Below are positions 13,201-25,164 of a DNA stretch of 64,000 nt, piece by piece. The notes beneath the pieces are model-generated. The model was not told the DNA's origin, ran no database searches, and saw only the letters and a list, made by a program, of their open reading frames with translations. The stretch comes from Hofstenia miamia (Eukaryota > Xenacoelomorpha > Acoela): NCBI GenBank assembly GCA_004352715.1, contig SCFE01000108.1, forward strand, positions 209,063 through 273,062. The letters run 5' to 3'. The position numbers were made by a program, and so were the translations under genes. Numbering within the stretch: the first letter of the stretch is position 1; the number at the start of each line of letters is the position of its first letter.

Positions 13201-14792
13201 TAATATTCAGGAATTGCTAAATGAATAGACTTTAATTGAAACACAAAATCCTGAAACAAAGTGGGCTGGTGTTATTCATCAAGAATTTATTTACCCATTT
13301 TCCCCTAGCAGACTACAACCGATCAATCATACAACTTTCAGACACCGACATCTTTGCATATGAAACATGTTTTTCAGGGGGAACATTTCCACAAATAATT
13401 TATTGAATTTTTGTAAAATTATATATTTTTCTTCTACATTTTAAGCTAATCCCTTAACCCTTAAATGACAGTTAAGAAAATTCAACTAACTATTTATGCT
13501 GCAAGAACATCTTTCAATTTTCAATTTTTTGAACATTTCTTAAAACTATATGTTAAGATTATAATTCTCCTATGGGCATGTCAAAATTCATTATATTAGT
13601 TAATGGGCAAGATGTTGAAGAATTTAGTTTGGGGTGAAATGGACCCCAATTGTCATCTGAGGGTTAAAGTTAAATGTTTTTATACTGGAATAAATGTTTA
13701 TGAAAAAATAAGACATTCTTTTTGCAAAATGGTTAAAGATATATAATATAGTATTTTTATACTTCAATCATTCAAATATAAAGTTATTTAGCAGGGAAGC
13801 ACTATAAGGGATTAACGGATTTGGGCTCTATTTGAATTAAAATTCCTTTATTTATATGAGCATAATTGCCTATGGTTAAAAATATAATTCTCAAGTTTGA
13901 TATATTCAGATAAGTTGGCTTCCTCTGCATTCTAAGAGGTATACAGCTGTCTATGCGACTGTCAATCGTTGGTATGGACAGTCCTTCAGCGGTTTCTATT
14001 TCGACTAATAAAAAGCTGCTCGTTTGCAATAAATTTCGCTTAAAACGAAATCGATTAGTGTTGAATTCATAATTTCACATCTTTTCATTTGGCAGTTACT
14101 GAAATAAAACAAAGTTTTATTGAAACATGTCAAGACATTCATTAATGTCAGAAGACAGAAATGCGTTTGAGAAATCCTCAATTACCATTCAGTTCTACAA
14201 ATTTAATCGCTTAAGCTCCTGCCACTCTTACAGGCAGGATTTATTAAATTTCGCAATTCATTAAACAAAATCGTTTACGGCTTAACAAAAACCAATATTT
14301 GTATGATCTAAATACAAAATAAACAATATTTGGAAATTTGCAACTGGAAATAAGACATTTTATAAACAACCTTGTGAAAAGCTCAGATTTTACATATAAA
14401 TCTCAATAATCAATTAGTAATGCGCAGGGACATAATTTAGTGTCGATTCCCAAAACATGACCATGTTTGTTTTTTAGTAATACATATTTGTGCAAAAAGT
14501 ATGTCGTGAGTCATCAATAATTAATCGTTGGTGTGGAAGAACACTAACAGATTCAAAGAACAATTTGAAACGGCAACAATTAAATTTGTGAAGTTTTTAA
14601 TCCTATATTGGCCGGTTTTTTTTCACTTTTAAAACTGAGGTGTGGTTTTATCGAAGAAAATGTATATATCTCAAAAATGATCTAAAAATTAATTTCACTG
14701 TTAATATATTTTTTAGGGAAAGTAAAAAAAATTAGGGCCAAATCTTCTTTCAAATTAAAGATATAATATCATTTCTCAACGAGGATGCTGAG
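13201..14792. other. Intronic stretch, no feature recognised
   Basis: AT-rich sequence with no coding, repeat or RNA signature that I can support. Confidence 0.4.
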
Positions 14793-15626
14793 GGGTGTTC
14801 TGGGGCCAAATAAATTTTCTTGGCCGTAGCCGGCCGTGCAAAATAAATTTTGTTGTTGGCCGTAAACGCAGTTGGCAGTAATGCTTAAGCCGCAGCCGGC
14901 CGCTAGCCGTGATTTTTTTGCCGTAGTCGACGCTTTTTTACTACTACTAAGTGAAATACTCCAATTTTGAATGGAACTTTTAAAACATGCTCAAAGTTTT
15001 AACAATTAAAGAAAATGATCAAAGCGAATAAGTTTTAACCTTAAACAGTCTGGTGATTTTTAAAAAATTTTAATGATCCTATAAAAAAATTTTAAACGCT
15101 TATAACTCAAAAACTATTGAAGCTCAATCTGAAAGCACCACATGATAGACGAGAGTCTCTTCTTTCTTTTTCGCTCTAAATCCGCGCGCTGGCCTTGTAC
15201 CTCAATGGGTTTAGAAACGATCAAAGTTCTTTGTTGCCTCCAGGGGCTCAAAGCCTTCTAAATACACTAACGTTAAGTATGGAAGGAATTTAAATCTCTT
15301 TCAACAATTCCAAAAATTTGTAAGAAAACTTGTTAATCTATTCAACAATCTCTGCCACAGCAATAAGCTTTAATAGAAACATTGCATTAATGTATGTTCC
15401 CCAATAGAACTGCCCATGCCCCAAGATTTTCAAATTTGGAAAATTCTTTGTAAATGTAGAATAACGGTTTGTCCTTTAAAACGAACGCTAGGCTGTTTAA
15501 GGTTAAAAACAAAAATACAAGTAAAAATCATTGAAATAATTTGTTCATAATAATATTCAAAAATGAAACTTAGCCGGAATTTTGGCCGTATGTGGCAGCT
15601 GGCCGCAGCTATGGCTGAGAACACCA
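14793..15626. mobile_element. Non-autonomous hAT-like element, copy 1 (GGCCG-rich ends)
   Basis: The element is bounded by GGTGTTCTG at the left and its inverted form AGAACACC at the right. Subterminal regions are packed with GGCCGTAGCCGGCCG-type motifs in both orientations (14820-14935 and 15583-15612). It is related in reverse orientation to the copy at 55494-55886. Both have the conserved junction TTTTTACTACTACTAA just inside the GC-rich arm (about 14935-14950 here), followed by TGAAATA. The middle (15050-15420) is AT-rich and also matches 21980-22420. No transposase frame is visible. No clear target-site duplication remains at this copy. Confidence 0.65.
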
Positions 15627-17290
15627 TAGGGCTAAGTACTAATGGATTTGAATTATTTTTTATTTTTTATTGATTTTTACTGTTATTATTGATACTCTTA
15701 TGCTAAAACATCTTTTGTGCATAGTATGCTAGTTTATCTTTCTTGTACGCGTCTGGTCGGGTCGGATCGTGGGTCATTATTATTAGGGTCAGGGCTGGGG
15801 ACAAAAAAATTACCTGTTTCCTCCATGAAATTGCTACACATATCTCATTCTATGCGAAGCTCATGTTTAAAGTTTTGTTCATTATCAAAAATACGCAGTA
15901 CTTGTCAAATAGAATTGGAATTGTGCAAAAACACTATAATCAAACCCGAAAAGTTTTTTCAAGTGTGTGCGTGGCTAAAATTATTTCAGAAGCCTGTTTG
16001 TCTCAACATTTTCAGCCTATTGTATTCTAATGTTCTATACACAAACTTGTAAAGAACTATTGAAATACGTATAAAAATGCTCGATTAATGAAACACCAAA
16101 TTTCGAAAGGTACATTTGGCTTATATTTGTTGAATATAATACATTCCAGACCGAATTCCAGTAATGTATTTGTACTCGAATTCTAAGATTTTATTAGCAC
16201 ATGTCAAAATTAAAGAATTCGGCTAAATTCCAATTCGTATGCAATTTTAAAAATCTCCACGGAAATATATTTATACTAGCTGAAAGCTGTCATGTGTCTA
16301 AACAATGTCTTATGCAGGAAATTCCTAAAACTCTAGTACTTATTAAAATATTCAATTATGTAGGAATTCTGCCTCACTTCACTACTTTCGCGATGATAAT
16401 TTTTCACACAACATGCCAGACATTTACAGGCTTGTTTAATGGGGCGCATGCTGGGGTTCTGCGGGATCATTTACTACCATAGGACTGCGATATGCGACAA
16501 AGTATGAATTTCCATAACTTTGAATAAAATTTAAGCAATGCTATGGGACTATGGGACCTGAATATTTCATCAAATTCGGATATATTAAAATGGTACTTAA
16601 TTGGATTCTTCCACACTGCTTGGCATGCGGGACCAAAGATGTACATGTGCCTGTCAACACAGGGCAAGGCAAGGCCCAGGTGGGAAGGGCTATGCACTGG
16701 TATTACAAAACTGGGCTGAAATTTAAAAGGCCGACTATTACGCAATAATACACGCAAGTAAACCCAATGCAGTGAATTATGTATACTTTTTAAGCAATAT
16801 GTTGAACATTACATTTTGAAATTTTACATTAGTGTCATATACTCTGCCAAAGCTCAAAGTTTTTCAATATCAGAATGTAAATTTTATTATACATTTCTAA
16901 CATACTCGATTACTAAAATTATGTTGATAACACTACTGATTATCTTAGGGTTCGCAAAGTTGAGGGCACGATACTTAGATTGTTTAGACTACTTAGATAC
17001 GAGATGTGTAGAACATGTATTGTCGATGTTTATGATATGCATTTCAAGATTCTCAAAACATGCTCATGCTGTCAACAAAAATGAATGAAAACTACTATAA
17101 TTATTAAAGATGGACGCGGCTATCTATGATCATGAAGCCAAGCGATAAAGACTAAATTACCAAGACACAGCGATCCATAAATTATATCAGCATCTCATTA
17201 CACGCACATTTACGATAATCATGATGTTTTAAAACTAAGAGGGATGATGACCTTGAAGAAAGTTTGCTGCAAATAATAATAACTCTACTA
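15627..17290. other. Intronic stretch with possible diverged repeat
   Basis: Several overlapping open frames (15717-16052, 16201-16482, 16467-16757) show no recognisable domain. The segment around 16735-16850, with ACACGCAAGTAAACCCAATG, resembles 49420-49520 (GCACGCAAATGAACCCAATT), so part of this block is an old dispersed repeat. No gene is supported. Confidence 0.4.
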
Positions 17291-17567
17291 AGTGTTCAAT
17301 ATGTGTAAGCAAAGGGTGTACTCGAGGGGGTGCTCAGGGGGCTTCGCTCATCTTGCTAAATTCTATTAGAGACCCAGCCCCCCATTGTTAAAATATTACG
17401 GCGTGGGGCGTTTGAATTTATCTGTTGAGAAATTAAATTTTGTCAAAATATAAGATAAAAATACTATGCTCAAATTTGGAGCCCCTTGTTAATTATTTAG
17501 GAGCACAGCCGTGGTATGCGGAATAGTCGCGAAGAGAATTTTTGTATTGTGAGGTGGGCTGCAGGCA

Positions 17568-17602
17568 GGGGCACACCCAGCTTCTTTTATGAGGAGGGGA
17601 AC

Positions 17603-17641
<39 letters not shown>

Positions 17642-17729
17642 TATATATTGTATATATTTTTATTTTAACCTNNNNNNNNNNNNNNNNNNNNNCCAGGGGC
17701 ACATCCAGCTTTTTTGCTGGGAGGGGAAC

Positions 17730-17762
<33 letters not shown>
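17568..17762. repeat. Duplicated segment with (TA)n on both sides of an assembly gap
   Basis: The phrase CAGGGGCACACCCAGCTTCTTTT, then GAGGGGAACTATTATATA and a (TA)n run, occurs at about 17568-17638. It recurs almost unchanged at 17693-17762, after 21 unknown bases (17672-17692). This is either a real tandem duplication of about 125 bases or one locus assembled twice across a microsatellite. Confidence 0.8.
17672..17692. other. Assembly gap (21 N)
   Basis: A run of unknown bases lies between the two copies of the duplicated (TA)n-flanked segment. Confidence 0.98.
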
Positions 17763-17765
<3 letters not shown>

Positions 17766-20449
17766 ACATAGTTCAATAGATATTCCTACATGTAAAGTAG
17801 TTGCTAAATTCATTTTTCTGAAGATTTTATTCATGCCCAATCAACTTAATTGCAATTCGGTATATTTTATGACGCTTGCTAAGAAATTTTCTACAATTTT
17901 GCGGAATGCTAGACTAAAGTTAGGTATGGTTAGAAACTTCTAATAAAATCTGCTCGCTGAAATTAAAAATTCTAAATTGAGTTTTTCAAGAGTAGGTATA
18001 TGCACAATTTCAAAATGTTGTTTAAGAAGTTATAAAGTATTCACTATAACTTTTGAGTAATTGTATATTTTGTCAATTTCATCCCATTTTTAAAATAGTT
18101 CAGTTGCACCCCAGGGCTCCGGAGGTCCATCTCCGACTTCAACTCCTTTTAGCAGAAGAAAGAACAGGACTGAAGATCAGTCCATATTAAGACTTTGCTG
18201 CGCAAAATACCTTTAGTTACATTTTGTAACTTGCCATAATTTGAATTTAATACTTTACTTTTCTATTGTTTTTATTAGCATTGCTATGTAATTCACCCTA
18301 TTTCACTACCAGTAAAAAACATAGAAACCATGTTCAAATTGTTTTCATTTTAACAAAATAAAATTTCATAAACATTTCATTCAAAATGACTATATTTCCC
18401 ATTGCTAGTTTTGCTTTTGGCAATAATTGGAATGAAAATAATAGATAAAAATCATAGTAAATTAACATGTTTTGTGTTGTGTAAAAACCAATCATAACAC
18501 ATAGAAACTTTTTAAAAGAAACATCATCGTTGTGAGATAACAACCAAGGTTACAAGTGCTTCATACTTCTGTAGCACTAAGAAGAAATTGGTCTAGAAAA
18601 ATATAAATTAAATGCGAGTAATCATAATCACTAAGAGCAAATTTGGCTCTGTCTTAGATACCTTATGTAAAAACTATGATCATTGCTTAACTTCTTTAGG
18701 TGTGACATCACAATATCAGGTGCCTGACAGAAGATAACAATGGTGCGAAATAACATTAATATTATGAATTCAATATATAAAAAAGTGAATTCAGTAGTGG
18801 AAGCATTATATATTTTTTTGGTCATCAAACTGAGCAGTACACTCACAATAGCGAATAGGAATTGATTTCCGCAAGATTGTCACCCGTTAATGATCGTGAG
18901 AACGTTTTTAGTGAATCTTAAATAGCTCCAAAATATTGACAAATTTTCTTCTTCTAAAGTATTCAATAGAGTAATTGATTTTCAATTATTGTAATATCAA
19001 TTAAATATTGATTAGCCATGCAGAATGAGTAAAACAAATGCTTAATATATATGTACTATTATTGTAATAGGCATACATTTCATGAGGAATGGAAGCATCT
19101 GTTGAGGGGTGAGGAGGGAGTTCCCTCCCCTCTCTGAGTGCACCTCTGGTTCCAGGAGAGTTTACTTGAACCGCAACAAGCCTGGAATTCTCAATTAATA
19201 CTGTTCATTATGTATACAATTATACTTGAAATAAATGCATTAAGGCATATATAAAAATTAATCAACTCAAAATGTCATTGCTAAGCATAAATATTGGTTT
19301 ACATCGAGTAATTCATTTCTTGATTATATTAAAAGTAGCCAAATCTAATCACAATCCAGTCTTCATATTCAAATTGTGTTAGTTGTGTTATTTATTGAAG
19401 AAATCAGAAAGTATAAATTTCAATTTCTGACAATTTCGGATTATTACATAATTCTCACAAAGGCGGGGATTTCAATCAGTGTAGAAATTATGGTAATTAT
19501 TCTGATTAAATATGATGAAGATTTAAGCGGAACTTCCTTTATTGATTCGTAAAATGAGATTAGTAACGCTGTAAAGAATAGCTATGAAAATGATTTAAGA
19601 TTGAACATAGAAAAAACTAATGACATTTTGATAAACTCAACAAAACCATACCCAATTCGTGATCCATTTTAAGTTCAAAATAAAGAAATTATTTGGAAGC
19701 GTTTGGAATAATAGAAATCTCCATATGTTCCTCATATAGAAAGATATTAAAATTTATTGAAGAATTTTGCACATGATATAACTAAGCCCCAGTTAATTTA
19801 AGAATTACCCTATTGTATTTCTAACATACAAATAATGCCAAATTGAAAGAAATGACATACTAACGTGTTTAAGTCAAACAGAAAAGCAATTAAAAATAAA
19901 AGTTACGCAACAATAAATGTTGTAACTTATCTAAGCAATATAACGAATTTAAATCAAGCAAAAAGCATTAATTTGACATTAATACTTTTAGGCAAACTGT
20001 TAGTTGAAATTTGAAAGAATATCAAAGTTTTGCTCAACAAAATATAGTTACATACAAAAAAGTATTAGTTGATTTAATAGCTCAGTAATTCCCAATGCTA
20101 CATCATGAATTAACGTATTTTCAAAATATACCAAATTTATATATATATATATATATATATCTTTATATTTATGTAAGTTAACCCAGGCACCCCTCCAGAG
20201 ACCCCACTTAAGGATTATATTTAAATGTACATAATTTTTTATAAATATTTCTGTTACCATTGTACATCATAATGTGTTTGTTATATGAATCCTAAAATTT
20301 CAAGTAATAAGTAAAAAAATTATATTATGGTCTCTAGAGAGTCCATTGTAATTAGCGTTTTTGGTCTGTAGTTAAAGTTTTAATCGATTTACATGTTAAA
20401 TGTGTATTATATATAAAAAACGAAAAAATTTTTCTTATTAAAATCTAAC
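17763..20449. other. Intronic stretch with a possible LINE fragment at 19575-19740
   Basis: Mostly featureless. On the plus strand at about 19575-19660 the reading YENDLRLNIEKTNDILINST resembles the segment after the catalytic motif in LINE reverse transcriptases (LKLNxxKTxxxxF), but it is too short to assign. A (TA)n run lies at 20138-20160. A phrase at 19080-19150 rich in GGGAG/CTCCC looks like an old DNA-transposon end. Confidence 0.3.
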
Positions 20450-20650
20450 CTCGTATAGCTCTAAATACTCTTTTTTAATTAATTCCCTTTTAGCAGCATC
20501 ATCATCAGTTTCTGACTTATCCGTGCTAACGTTGTTTGCATTCGACTTCTGCAAGCGGTTGCGACGACTACTGTCAGATCTGCGTGATTTGCCATAACTT
20601 GAACTAGACGAGCTGTTACTGAACGTACCACAGTGAGACATGTCCGACAA
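20450..20650 (-). CDS. DPP6/10-like: Candidate alternative first exon A of the DPP-like gene
   Basis: A minus-strand ATG at 20650 opens 67 codons that end in phase 0 at a donor (TACGAG followed by GTTAGA; GT at 20448-20449). The acceptor at 276 starts in phase 0, so the join reads ...EYLELYE/DLVGN.... The encoded cytoplasmic tail is hydrophilic. It has a run of serines (NSSSSSSYGKSRRSDSSRRN), basic RR clusters and an acidic ETDDD patch, and ends KKEYLELYE. Vertebrate DPP6 and DPP10 are known to have several N-termini from alternative first exons joined just before ELVGS, and this exon fits that design. MSDMSHC offers two in-frame starts; the upstream one is used here. It could belong to an unrelated gene. 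The join is inferred from strand, phase and the EYxEL ending shared with exon B. Confidence 0.6.
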
Positions 20651-21435
20651 AAAATTATTGCAATAATGCTACTTTTTGAGAAAAATAAACACAAAAATAA
20701 TGAGTGAATAAAACGGGACTGCAGCAATAAACCGTTAGAGTAGTGAGTGTAGCAATAATAAACGGGGGAATCGCAAAACGTAGAGAAATTATAAAACGAA
20801 GACTTAACCGTCAAGCGAGAAAGAAATGTTTATCAGAAAACCATATGCATGTAAACCGTAGAATGCATTCCAAATTCTTAATATTTTCTGGTGATATCCA
20901 TTTATCATATAAATGAATTCAAATAGCTAATGTAACGTGATATTATGAATTATTTATACCAGAAAGAGACAACTTTGAAGTGAGGCGTTCGAAATAAAGA
21001 TGATTTGCCATCGTTGTCAGATTTTTCTTAGTTGTATGCATATTGAATAACAGAAGTGAAATTAGATTTTCAAAGTGTGAAAATTAAAGTGACGTTGCAT
21101 TGTCAAAAACAAATCAAATTCTCATTTCATTTGTTGGTTAACGCAAACTGTTATTTTTATCGTTATTATATAGATATAAAAATTTTCAGTAAGTGAGAGA
21201 AATAAGTCGAACTAAAGCATGACCCATTGAGTGGGGTCAAATGTCAAATGCGTGCCAAAAATTGTGTTATATGTAACGGGCACGTATGAGTCGGAGAATT
21301 GTAATTTTGAAAATATCAAATATTAATTTTTTAAATCTAAACATTAAAAGCATCAAAATTTTTATCCATTAACCAAATCAGTGTAAAAATGAGAAAATTA
21401 TGACTGCTTAACTCAAAATGTATTGCAATCGTGCC
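20651..21435. promoter_or_regulatory. Presumed upstream region of first exon A
   Basis: This is the sequence immediately 5' (minus sense) of candidate exon A, where a promoter would be expected. I see no strong TATA or initiator that I would defend. No other gene or repeat is recognised. Confidence 0.25.
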
Positions 21436-21443
21436 ATGGAAGC

Positions 21444-21778
21444 CAGGCCTGGAAACCGGTCGAACTTTTTGGGCCCAATCCGACCCCTCTTCCTAAATTT
21501 GACCCGACTGTACCAGAAAAAACAAAATTATGTGTGTTTTCAGACAAAACTAGCCAGCCAGTAGGAGGAAAATGAATGTTTTTTATGAATTGCATGTCAT
21601 TGGACAAAACAGTTACATGCAACAAAGTTCAATTGTTAAATGTGACGTTATACATCCTATGCATGTAACCAGCAATTAATGTCAACGTTATTGACTGTCT
21701 GGACATGACCCGATTTAAAGAAAAACTTTGATCCAACCCAACCAACCCGCGGCTTGTGTAGACGCGTTTCCACCCCAG
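21444..21778. mobile_element. hAT-type MITE with target-site duplication
   Basis: The left terminus CAGGCCTGGAAACCGGTC and the right terminus, read inward, CTGGGGTGGAAACGCGTC, share TGGAAAC and GTC at matching positions. The flanks are ATGGAAGC (21436-21443) and ATGGAAAC (21779-21786), 7 of 8 identical, as expected for a hAT insertion. The subterminal arms hold complementary GACCCGA/GGGTTGG-type repeats. The 335-base element has no transposase and is presumably non-autonomous. It is distinct from the MITE at 8851 and from the GGCCG-rich family. Confidence 0.75.
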
Positions 21779-21979
21779 ATGGAAACGCATTATTCATTCC
21801 TAATATATTGATGTCATTATTGTACGCATCTAAACATTGACTTTTGGTACCCCTGCTCTGAAGAATGGAACTGCTTAATTTGACAATTTTGAAATTGCTT
21901 TAAATTCCGAAAAGCATCGTTTTGTGATAAGAAATGGAGTGCTTTAAGAAATTTTAAAAATACTTCATTTTGCTTGTTT

Positions 21980-22420
21980 AATCTTATACTGTCCTGTAAT
22001 TTCTTAAAAATATTAATGGTTCTTGAAAAAATTTTTAAGTGCTTATAACTCAATAACTAATAATAACTAATGAAGACTGCCGAAACCTGAAAGCACCTCA
22101 TTCATTTCGGTATCCACTGACTTCTGACTTTGTACACGACATACCTTAATGAGTTTGTTGGGTATATCAAGAGATAACGAAAGAGTTACAGTTCATTGTT
22201 GCTTACATGGGCTCTGATATAAAGAGAATTTAAATCATTCTTTAAATATCGGAATTTTCAATGAAAAATAGTTAATTTTTTTCAAGCACGTCAACCACAA
22301 CAATACGCTTTATTAGAGATTTTCAACATTATGTTCTAACACGTTTATCAACTGATATGCCCACGTCTCAGTCTCAACAATTCCAAATTTTTTATAGGCT
22401 TGGCGACGATTCTTAGAAAA
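21980..22420. repeat. Degenerate copy 3 of the GGCCG-family interior
   Basis: From about 22030 the sequence follows the interior of the element at 14793-15626 in the same orientation. GTGCTTATAACTCAATAACT is here versus CGCTTATAACTCAAAAACT there; CTGAAAGCACC, TTGTTGC..GGGCTC and GAATTTAAATC follow in the same order and spacing. The GC-rich arms and termini are not recognisable, so this is a truncated or badly decayed copy. Confidence 0.55.
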
Positions 22421-24455
22421 TGTGGAAAAACGATTTGTACTCTTAGAAAGACACCAGGCAGCTCAAGGTTGACTGTGATTGTGGATAAATAGCAAGGGCC
22501 ATGGCTTGGTTCTTGGGTCAATATTCTGAAAATTGATGTGTTGCTCGTATATTGCGTCACCGTTTAAACTCATTTCTCAAACTCTCTGCTATATAATTAT
22601 GGTAGGTTTTGGTGAGCAAAAATGACATTTTTATGTTAGATTTATCTAATATTTACGCAATAGCATATACTTAAGTCTTCGGAAAATCATTGATACACAA
22701 CTAATAAGCTCATTTGCTTCCATCCCACATAATTATAATGGTTCTACTTTTTACTTCAGTATATAAATTCTCAAAGTACTTATATTGGCTAGCGCAAATA
22801 CGTACATGTAAAATAAGTATTAAGTTCGCTAAATTTGGTGATATGCAATTGACAATCAATATTGTGTTTCCAATTTATTCTATTCAAAATCTTTAGACCA
22901 AAAATTCAAATTTTCTGCAGCAATACATTCAATTCCTTCAAAACACAAATGTTTTCCTGTTAGATTTTACTACCAAATTGTTTTCTAAACTGCGGACGTA
23001 TATATTTTAATATCAATTGTAGTATTAGTAATTCAAATTACTATGAACGTAATTGAAAGTTCTCAAAACGTGGAAGTACCTTTAATTTGTAAAAGAATCA
23101 AAAAGAATGAAAATATCAATAATCGGATAGTCTAGATAAATTTATTAATAAATGATAATCAGCAGTCATTTTCTGCATATTCATGTACTGCATGTCGAAT
23201 GTAATTCATTGTTAAACTAGACCCTATATTATTTATAAGTGTTCATATGTATTTCTATACAGTGTTGAATATTATTTTCAATACTTTTGCTTGTTTGATT
23301 AACACGATATTAAGAAGTGAAGTACTGGAGGCATTAATTCTTTACCAGCATATTTTTCAGGTTAAAGCATTGTAAGTAACAGTTTTTTCGGTTTTTTCAC
23401 AGTGATAAACCAAAACAAAGTCAGCTTATATTAACTAAGCATCTTCCAAGCTGCATGTGTGTGCTCTTTTATAACCATTACATATTTAAATGGAAATTTG
23501 TTTACAGCATATGCATAAAAGAAGCGGAATCATTTTTTTTCTGTATTTATAAAATCTATTTATCCAGATTTATTAAATAGACATGATGACGACGTCAAAA
23601 CAATAGATTGAACTTTGTGTTGGAAGATTTACATTTAAAATATTACCACAATATCCATTGGAATTGTGCAAGATGAAATTAATCTCACTTATCAGCCAAT
23701 ATTTCTGCAAATTCAATTTTAATATAATGCCTTAAAATTTGATGAGATCTCGATTAGAATTTGAAATCGAAGCTCCCTTTGCATAATTAATAGTTCAACG
23801 TATTAATATATTGAAATATTATAATCTATTATCATATGTGTTAAAATGCTACAGGTAAACAGAGTCTAACTTTCAATTTCATAATGATGTTGACCCCTTT
23901 GCAGACAATATTTATTAATATGCTAAATTCTCAGTAAATATTTTGAGGCTTATAAAATAAATTGTACAACATAAAACAAAATTAAGGCCGGGATTGCTTG
24001 AAGTGAAGGCTTAGAATATCCTCCTGTAACTTAGATGTGTCTAATAGACAAAAGGTATCAATTAAATTATCTCAAATTGCCAACTTGAAACCATTACCAT
24101 TTTCCTAAAATATTGGGAAAAATAATCTTTATAAAAATTTTTTGTTTAAATTATCGCCACAGGCATGAATTTTTTCTTGGGAAGTAGCAATTTTTTTTTA
24201 AAATAGATAGTTGATGAAGGTAGTGTAGCTGTGGTGTACAGATATATTATACAGTTACAGGTAAAAAATGTTTTATATCAATCTTAACTTATACAGTCTA
24301 CTAGAATACGTATATCGGAAGCAAAGATAAGCTTAGGCATTCGTAGAATTTGTTATTGGAAAGCCTTTTCCTATTCTAGATGAAACTTAAACGCCTATGC
24401 TCTCTAAATTATGATAAACAGTATTAAACAACTAATATTATTTTTACCTTCTCTC
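22421..24455. other. Intronic stretch, no feature recognised
   Basis: AT-rich sequence without supported genes or repeats. Confidence 0.4.
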
Positions 24456-25100
24456 GTTACGCTGGTGTGACTTTCAGCTCGGAAAGCTCACCAGGCTCCA
24501 GGGAGTCTGGGAACGTTTCTCAGGAGCTTGGCTGTTCCTGATGGTATTGCCTTTTGTACTACTGTTCCTACCTACAATTGGGTAATCTTAACTCCTTGTA
24601 CCTCAACCGCTATTAAGACTATTTCAAATTTATTCACTTCCTCTATTTCCTCTGTCGAATAATTGTACTTATCTATTTTATCTTTCAACTTAATTTCTAC
24701 ATTCTTGCCTTTTGGTAATGTTATTTCTACCACTATTTCGATTCTTTTCGCATTTATCTATCATAACAATGTCTGATTACTTGCGTCAATAGCCTTCCTA
24801 GTTTGTATGTTGAAATTCTATAGTATCTTAATTCTCTCATTCTCTGCAAGTTCTTTTGGCTTATTCTCATATAATTTTCCTGTTTTTACATGGTTCCTTA
24901 ATCGATATGCACTTACTTCTACAGCCTCCTCGAAACTTAACAGTCCTTTCCCACCTTGCTGCTTTGGTATCTACAGTTAAATTGAATGGTCTTTCTGCAG
25001 TTAGTAACTTCTGATCTCCATGTCGAGCAACATCAGGTCGTCCGCATTCCTGTTGAGTATCTTAACATTGATCCCAATTACAGATTAGCTTTATGCGGCT
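24456..25100 (-). mobile_element. R4/Dong-type LINE, 3' fragment (copy 1)
   Basis: This is a minus-strand, decayed 3' end of a non-LTR retrotransposon of the kind seen more clearly at 26640-28225. The 3' end phrase is parallel: plus-strand GAAAGCTCACCAGGCTCCAGGGAGTCTG here versus GAACTCACCAGTTCCCAGGGAGTCTG at 26690. Upstream, EIEEVNKFEIVLIAVE parallels EIERLWKLKKVEVVPVV of copy 2. VVQKAIPSGTAKLLRNV resembles the C-terminal tail seen in such elements. The frame is broken throughout. It is bounded on its 5' side by a (TTA)n tract at 25103-25164. Confidence 0.6.
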
Positions 25101-25102
25101 CA

Positions 25103-25111
25103 TTACTATTA

Positions 25112-25164
<53 letters not shown>
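25103..25164. repeat. (TTA)n microsatellite
   Basis: About 20 nearly perfect TTA units (TAA on the minus strand) sit exactly between a minus-strand R4/Dong-type fragment and a plus-strand CR1/jockey-type relic. Dong elements are known to insert in TAA repeats, so this may be a target or tail remnant. Confidence 0.9.

Noticed and set aside
17493-17840. Long open frame crossing the gap
   Set aside because: It consists of (TA)n-encoded Tyr-Ile repeats and unknown residues.
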